In this document: one piece after another, positions 61,223 through 64,000 of the stretch
Position numbering within the stretch: position 1 is the stretch's first letter
Layout of the letters: each line of letters opens with the position of its first letter
Assembly (NCBI RefSeq): GCF_023370115.1
Contig: NZ_CP097160.1
Location: 1,860,001 to 1,924,000 of the forward strand
Length of the DNA stretch: 64,000 nt
Origin: Gulosibacter sediminis
GTDB lineage: Bacteria; Actinomycetota; Actinomycetes; Actinomycetales; Microbacteriaceae
Reading direction: 5' to 3'
Program-made: the position numbers and the translations under genes
The notes under the pieces: generated by a model
What the model was told of the DNA's origin: nothing
Database searches by the model: none
The model's input: only the letters and a program-made list of their open reading frames with translations

Positions 61223-61291
61223 GGGGGTTGAGTGGTCACTTTTTGTAGTTCTGGCGGCGCCAGAACTACAAAAAACGACCACTCAACCCCC
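61223..61291. repeat. PR-1 palindrome, intact copy D (69 bp)
   Basis: 33-base arms around a GGC centre, between the convergent lacI and APC permease genes. The inner arm reads GTAGTTCTGGC with the matching GCCAGAACTAC, a compensated change relative to copies A and C. At the AC/AC position the arms mismatch on the plus strand but form G-U pairs in minus-strand RNA. The CCCCATGGGTGGGG module is absent here. Confidence 0.9.
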
Positions 61292-61334
61292 TGCTGGCCA
61301 CGCGAACGGCTGTCGCCTATGGCCGAGAGTTTCG

Positions 61335-62918
61335 TTACGAGCGGGGCCTCCGGTTCCGGTCCTCGGCCAACGCGTTTTCGTTGGCGCGCATCGCATCCAC
61401 ACCCGCAGCGTCCGGGCCCCGAGGAACAGTGGCGCGAGCAGCCGCGTTTCCGTTGCTAGCAGCATCCCCCGCCCGATACTTGCCAGGGCCGACCAGCACG
61501 ATCAGGCCGGTCTCGAGTTGGCGGCCGAGCTCCGAATTCTTGCGCCCGACCAGGAAATACCAGACGAGCACGACGGCAGTCCAGAGCGCGAACATGAGGA
61601 TCGTGATGGGCCGAAGATCCTTGATGATCCAGACGCAACCGGCGACCGTGAGCACCGGAATGAGCGGATGCAGCGGCAGGCGGAACTTGCGGTCAAGGCC
61701 GGGCTCGCGGTGGCGCAGCACCATGACCGCGATCGCGACGACGAGGAACGCCATGAGCGTGCCGATGCTCGTCATCTCGGCGAGGAAGTTGATGGGAATC
61801 ACGCCGGCAAGCAGCGCGACGGCCACGCCGACAATCACCGTGTTCGCGATCGGGGTACCGGTGCGCTTGTTCACCCGGCCGAACACGCGCGGCGCCATGC
61901 CGTCGCGCGACATCGCGTAGAGAATGCGCGTCTGACCGTAGAGCACGACGAGCGTCACCGAGAAGATCGAGATGACCGCGCCGATCGCGAGCACGGTGCC
62001 GGGCCACGAGGCCCCGACAATCCGCTCGAGAATCACGGCGAGCCCGGCCGACTGGCCCTCAAACTCGTCGGCCGGCTGCGCGCCGAGCGCCGTCACGACG
62101 ACCATGAGGTACATCGCGGTGACAATGACGAGCGCGGCGATGATCGCGATCGGCAGGTTGCGCCGCGGGTTCTTCGCTTCCTCGCCCGTCGTCGACACCG
62201 CATCCAGCCCGACGTACGAGAAGAACACGATACCGGCGCCCGTCATGACACCCGAGAAACCGAACGGCGCGAACTCGGCGAAGTTGTCGACGTTCCAGCC
62301 GGTCACAGCGATCGCAGCAAAGAACACGAGCACGGCGAGCTTGAGCGACACCATGATCGTGTTCGCGATCGCCGACTCCGAGGTACCGCGAATGAGCAGC
62401 AGCATGCACATGACGACGAGCAGCACGGCAGGCAGGTTGATGACGCCGCCCTCTTCGGGCGCGGCCGAGATCGCCTGCGGCAGCTCAAAGCCGAACAGGT
62501 TGAGCAACAACTGGTTCACATACTGCGCCCAGCCCACCGCCACGGCGGCGGCCGAGACCCCGTACTCGAGCAGCAGGCAGGCGGCGACGCCCATCGCCGG
62601 CAGTTCGCCGAGCGTCGAATACGCGTAGCTGTACGACGATCCGGCGACCGGCACGCTGCTCGAAAGCTCGGCATAGCAGAGCGCCGATAGCCCCGCGACG
62701 GCGCCCGCGATGACGAACGACCAGATCGCCGCCGGGCCAGCAATCGGCACGACCTCCGACAGGATGAAGAAGATGCCCGTGCCGACCGTCGCACCGACGC
62801 CCATAAACGTGAGCTGGAGCAGTCCCATACTGCGAGGCAGCAACCCCGTGCTAGTTCCGGGTTCGGCGGGAACGGGCTTCACCCGAAACAGTTGTTGCGC
62901 GAGGGTCGATCGAGGCAT
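61335..62918 (-). CDS. APC family amino acid permease
   Basis: 527 residues, 12 helices. VGATVGTGIFFILSEVVPIAGPA is the first-helix binding motif (GxGIF), with PVAGSSYSYAYSTLGELPA and FFSYVGLDAVSTTGEEAKNP, typical of cationic amino-acid transporters (CAT/YjeH-like). The C-terminal 60 residues are soluble and Ala/Arg-rich. It lies 51 bases downstream of a decarboxylase gene of the Orn/Lys/Arg family, so it may import the basic amino acid or exchange it for the amine product. Confidence 0.9.
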   Translation of the reverse strand: MPRSTLAQQLFRVKPVPAEPGTSTGLLPRSMGLLQLTFMGVGATVGTGIFFILSEVVPIAGPAAIWSFVIAGAVAGLSALCYAELSSSVPVAGSSYSYAYSTLGELPAMGVAACLLLEYGVSAAAVAVGWAQYVNQLLLNLFGFELPQAISAAPEEGGVINLPAVLLVVMCMLLLIRGTSESAIANTIMVSLKLAVLVFFAAIAVTGWNVDNFAEFAPFGFSGVMTGAGIVFFSYVGLDAVSTTGEEAKNPRRNLPIAIIAALVIVTAMYLMVVVTALGAQPADEFEGQSAGLAVILERIVGASWPGTVLAIGAVISIFSVTLVVLYGQTRILYAMSRDGMAPRVFGRVNKRTGTPIANTVIVGVAVALLAGVIPINFLAEMTSIGTLMAFLVVAIAVMVLRHREPGLDRKFRLPLHPLIPVLTVAGCVWIIKDLRPITILMFALWTAVVLVWYFLVGRKNSELGRQLETGLIVLVGPGKYRAGDAASNGNAAARATVPRGPDAAGVDAMRANENALAEDRNRRPRS

Positions 62919-62969
62919 CGTACTGTTTTACTCCAGACTTCGTTGTCGGTGCGCCATTTCGGCGGGGGG

Positions 62970-64000
62970 TTAGCGGTCGCGCAGCACTCGCATCCGCTGC
63001 ACGGTGGGGTCGATCGCACCCCGCACGTGCCCGGTCGGCGACGCCGCGACGGCCTGCAAGAACGCGACCGTCTCGGCCGTGATCTCTTCGCCGGGAATCA
63101 CGTTCGGGATGCCCGGCGGGTACGCCGCGAGGGTGTCGGCCGACACGCGGCCGATCGCGGCGCTCGCGTCGACGAGCTCCGAGTCGGCGAAGTAGGCCCG
63201 CCGTGCCGTGCGGCGCAGCACGCCAGGCTCGGGCAGCGTCGGGAACGCGACCTTCGTCTCGCCGCGCACGAGGGCGGCCTCGGGCGACGTGATGACCTCG
63301 ATGAGCGCGTCGAACACGGCCGCGTAGTCGGGCACCTTGCCGGCGCCCACGATTGCGACGATCGACGTCGCGGTCGACATCTCGAAGAAGAGCGCGTGCC
63401 GGTTGATGAGCTGCTGCCGCACCCAGTGCCCGCTGAGCCCGGCGACCGACACGTCGAGCACGATGTGCAGCGGGTCGACGTCGACGATGTCGTCGAAGCG
63501 GCCGAACGTGTCGCTGAGTACGCCGATGCGGCCATCGGCCCGCACGACGTCGCGGAACGCGTTCGCGGCCTCGATCGACGCGCCGATCTGCTCGCGACCG
63601 TTCACGAGCGCGTGGCGGGCGATGTCGAGGGATGCGCGCAGCAGCGCCGAGGAGGAGGTCGAGGCGGTCATCGACATGGCGCGATTGATCTGTGCCTCGA
63701 GCACGTCGGCGAAGGGCCCGTCGGCGAGGTGGAGCATCGCCGACTGCGTGAGCGAGCCCGCGAGCTTGTGCGTGCTCGAGATGACGAGGTCGGCGCCGAG
63801 CTCGATCGGCGACGCGGGCAGCCCGTCGTGGAAGCCGAAGTGCGGCCCCCAGGCGCCGTCGACGATGAACGGCACGCCGTGCGCGTGCGCGAGCTCGGCG
63901 AGGGCGGCGAGGTCGGCGGCCGCGCCGAAGTAGCTCGGCGAGACGACGTAGACCGCGGCGAGCGGCACGCCGGATGCGTCGGCTCGCTCGAGCGCTTCGG
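62970..64000 (-). CDS. Orn/Lys/Arg decarboxylase family protein, 5' part missing
   Basis: The frame is open to the window edge, giving about 343 C-terminal residues. PFIVDGAWGPHFGFH holds the PLP-ring Asp, and ADLVISSTHKLAGSLTQSAMLH the PLP lysine. The C-terminal region AAYPPGIPNVIPGEEI and the following part match the short (SpeA2/Cad-like, actinobacterial) fold-I decarboxylases, which produce cadaverine, putrescine or agmatine. A permease gene follows on the same strand. The start lies beyond base 64000. Confidence 0.9.
   Translation of the reverse strand, partial: EALERADASGVPLAAVYVVSPSYFGAAADLAALAELAHAHGVPFIVDGAWGPHFGFHDGLPASPIELGADLVISSTHKLAGSLTQSAMLHLADGPFADVLEAQINRAMSMTASTSSSALLRASLDIARHALVNGREQIGASIEAANAFRDVVRADGRIGVLSDTFGRFDDIVDVDPLHIVLDVSVAGLSGHWVRQQLINRHALFFEMSTATSIVAIVGAGKVPDYAAVFDALIEVITSPEAALVRGETKVAFPTLPEPGVLRRTARRAYFADSELVDASAAIGRVSADTLAAYPPGIPNVIPGEEITAETVAFLQAVAASPTGHVRGAIDPTVQRMRVLRDR

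Noticed and set aside
1-64000. CRISPR arrays, rRNA or tRNA genes, prophage structural genes
   Set aside because: None recognised by eye. A covariance search for tRNAs would settle the point; my reading could miss a single tRNA.

Overview
The window is high-GC actinobacterial DNA, most likely from the Microbacteriaceae. Pointers are strong GC bias at third codon positions, GTG/TTG starts, the recurring GGATGCG word, Lsr2, DnaE2, a DUF222/HNH protein and many ATGA/GTGA gene overlaps. I cannot name the genus. No rRNA, tRNA or CRISPR array was seen. Gene density is high and most intergenic space is accounted for by dispersed palindromes, operators and insertion sequences.

Layout. 0-5 kb: end of an SRAP (YedK/HMCES) gene, an App1-type phosphatase, then a membrane protein with an OmpR/histidine-kinase pair on the minus strand. 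5-10.7 kb: DUF6504 plus dnaE2, an alpha/beta hydrolase, an Ogt-type DNA alkyltransferase with an altered active-site motif, and a beta-carbonic anhydrase. 10.8-18 kb: a NarL-type two-component system with AraC and AEC carrier genes, divergent from a MacB/FtsX-type ABC exporter. 18-21.7 kb: lsr2, aldehyde dehydrogenase, an MpaB-type oxygenase and a guanidine-III riboswitch driving two SMR exporters. 21.8-26 kb: a coupled cassette of adenylate-forming enzyme, 41-residue ORF, ketosynthase and ACAD-fold enzyme. 26-30 kb: DUF222/HNH, GNAT, NmrA-type reductase and a small orphan.

30.4-42 kb holds an intact IS30-family element and, beside it, a nine-gene minus-strand operon (31.8-40.6 kb) facing an IclR regulator. 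The operon joins a betaine/choline-type ABC importer to a Fae-like protein, two dehydrogenases, an alkyl-DHAP-synthase-like flavoprotein and an FGGY kinase. It looks like an uptake-plus-catabolism unit for an unidentified compound. 41.7-47.6 kb is a TRAP transporter operon with a carboxymuconolactone-decarboxylase-like protein and a beta-hydroxyacid dehydrogenase, facing an AraC regulator.

47.7-57.5 kb is accessory DNA: a second copy of the IS30-family element, wrecked IS3 and IS30 genes, and a cargo set of GntR/FadR regulator, asparaginase, NCS1 permease, class III aminotransferase and PuuE-like deacetylase. The two minus-strand cargo units share an almost identical CTGTCAA-N5-TTGACAG operator, so the cargo is probably one regulon for a nitrogen compound. 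57.6-64 kb holds an Nramp-fold transporter lacking the usual metal ligands, a DapA-family lyase, LacI with a palindromic operator, an APC permease and the 3' part of an Orn/Lys/Arg decarboxylase.

The most striking non-coding feature is a dispersed 69-bp palindrome (33-bp arms, 3-bp centre) at the 3' ends of genes. Three copies are intact. In two others the same arms flank a 1324-bp IS30-family element lying exactly at the centre, which suggests that the IS targets this repeat. A second, unrelated palindrome family occurs three times in the first 5 kb.
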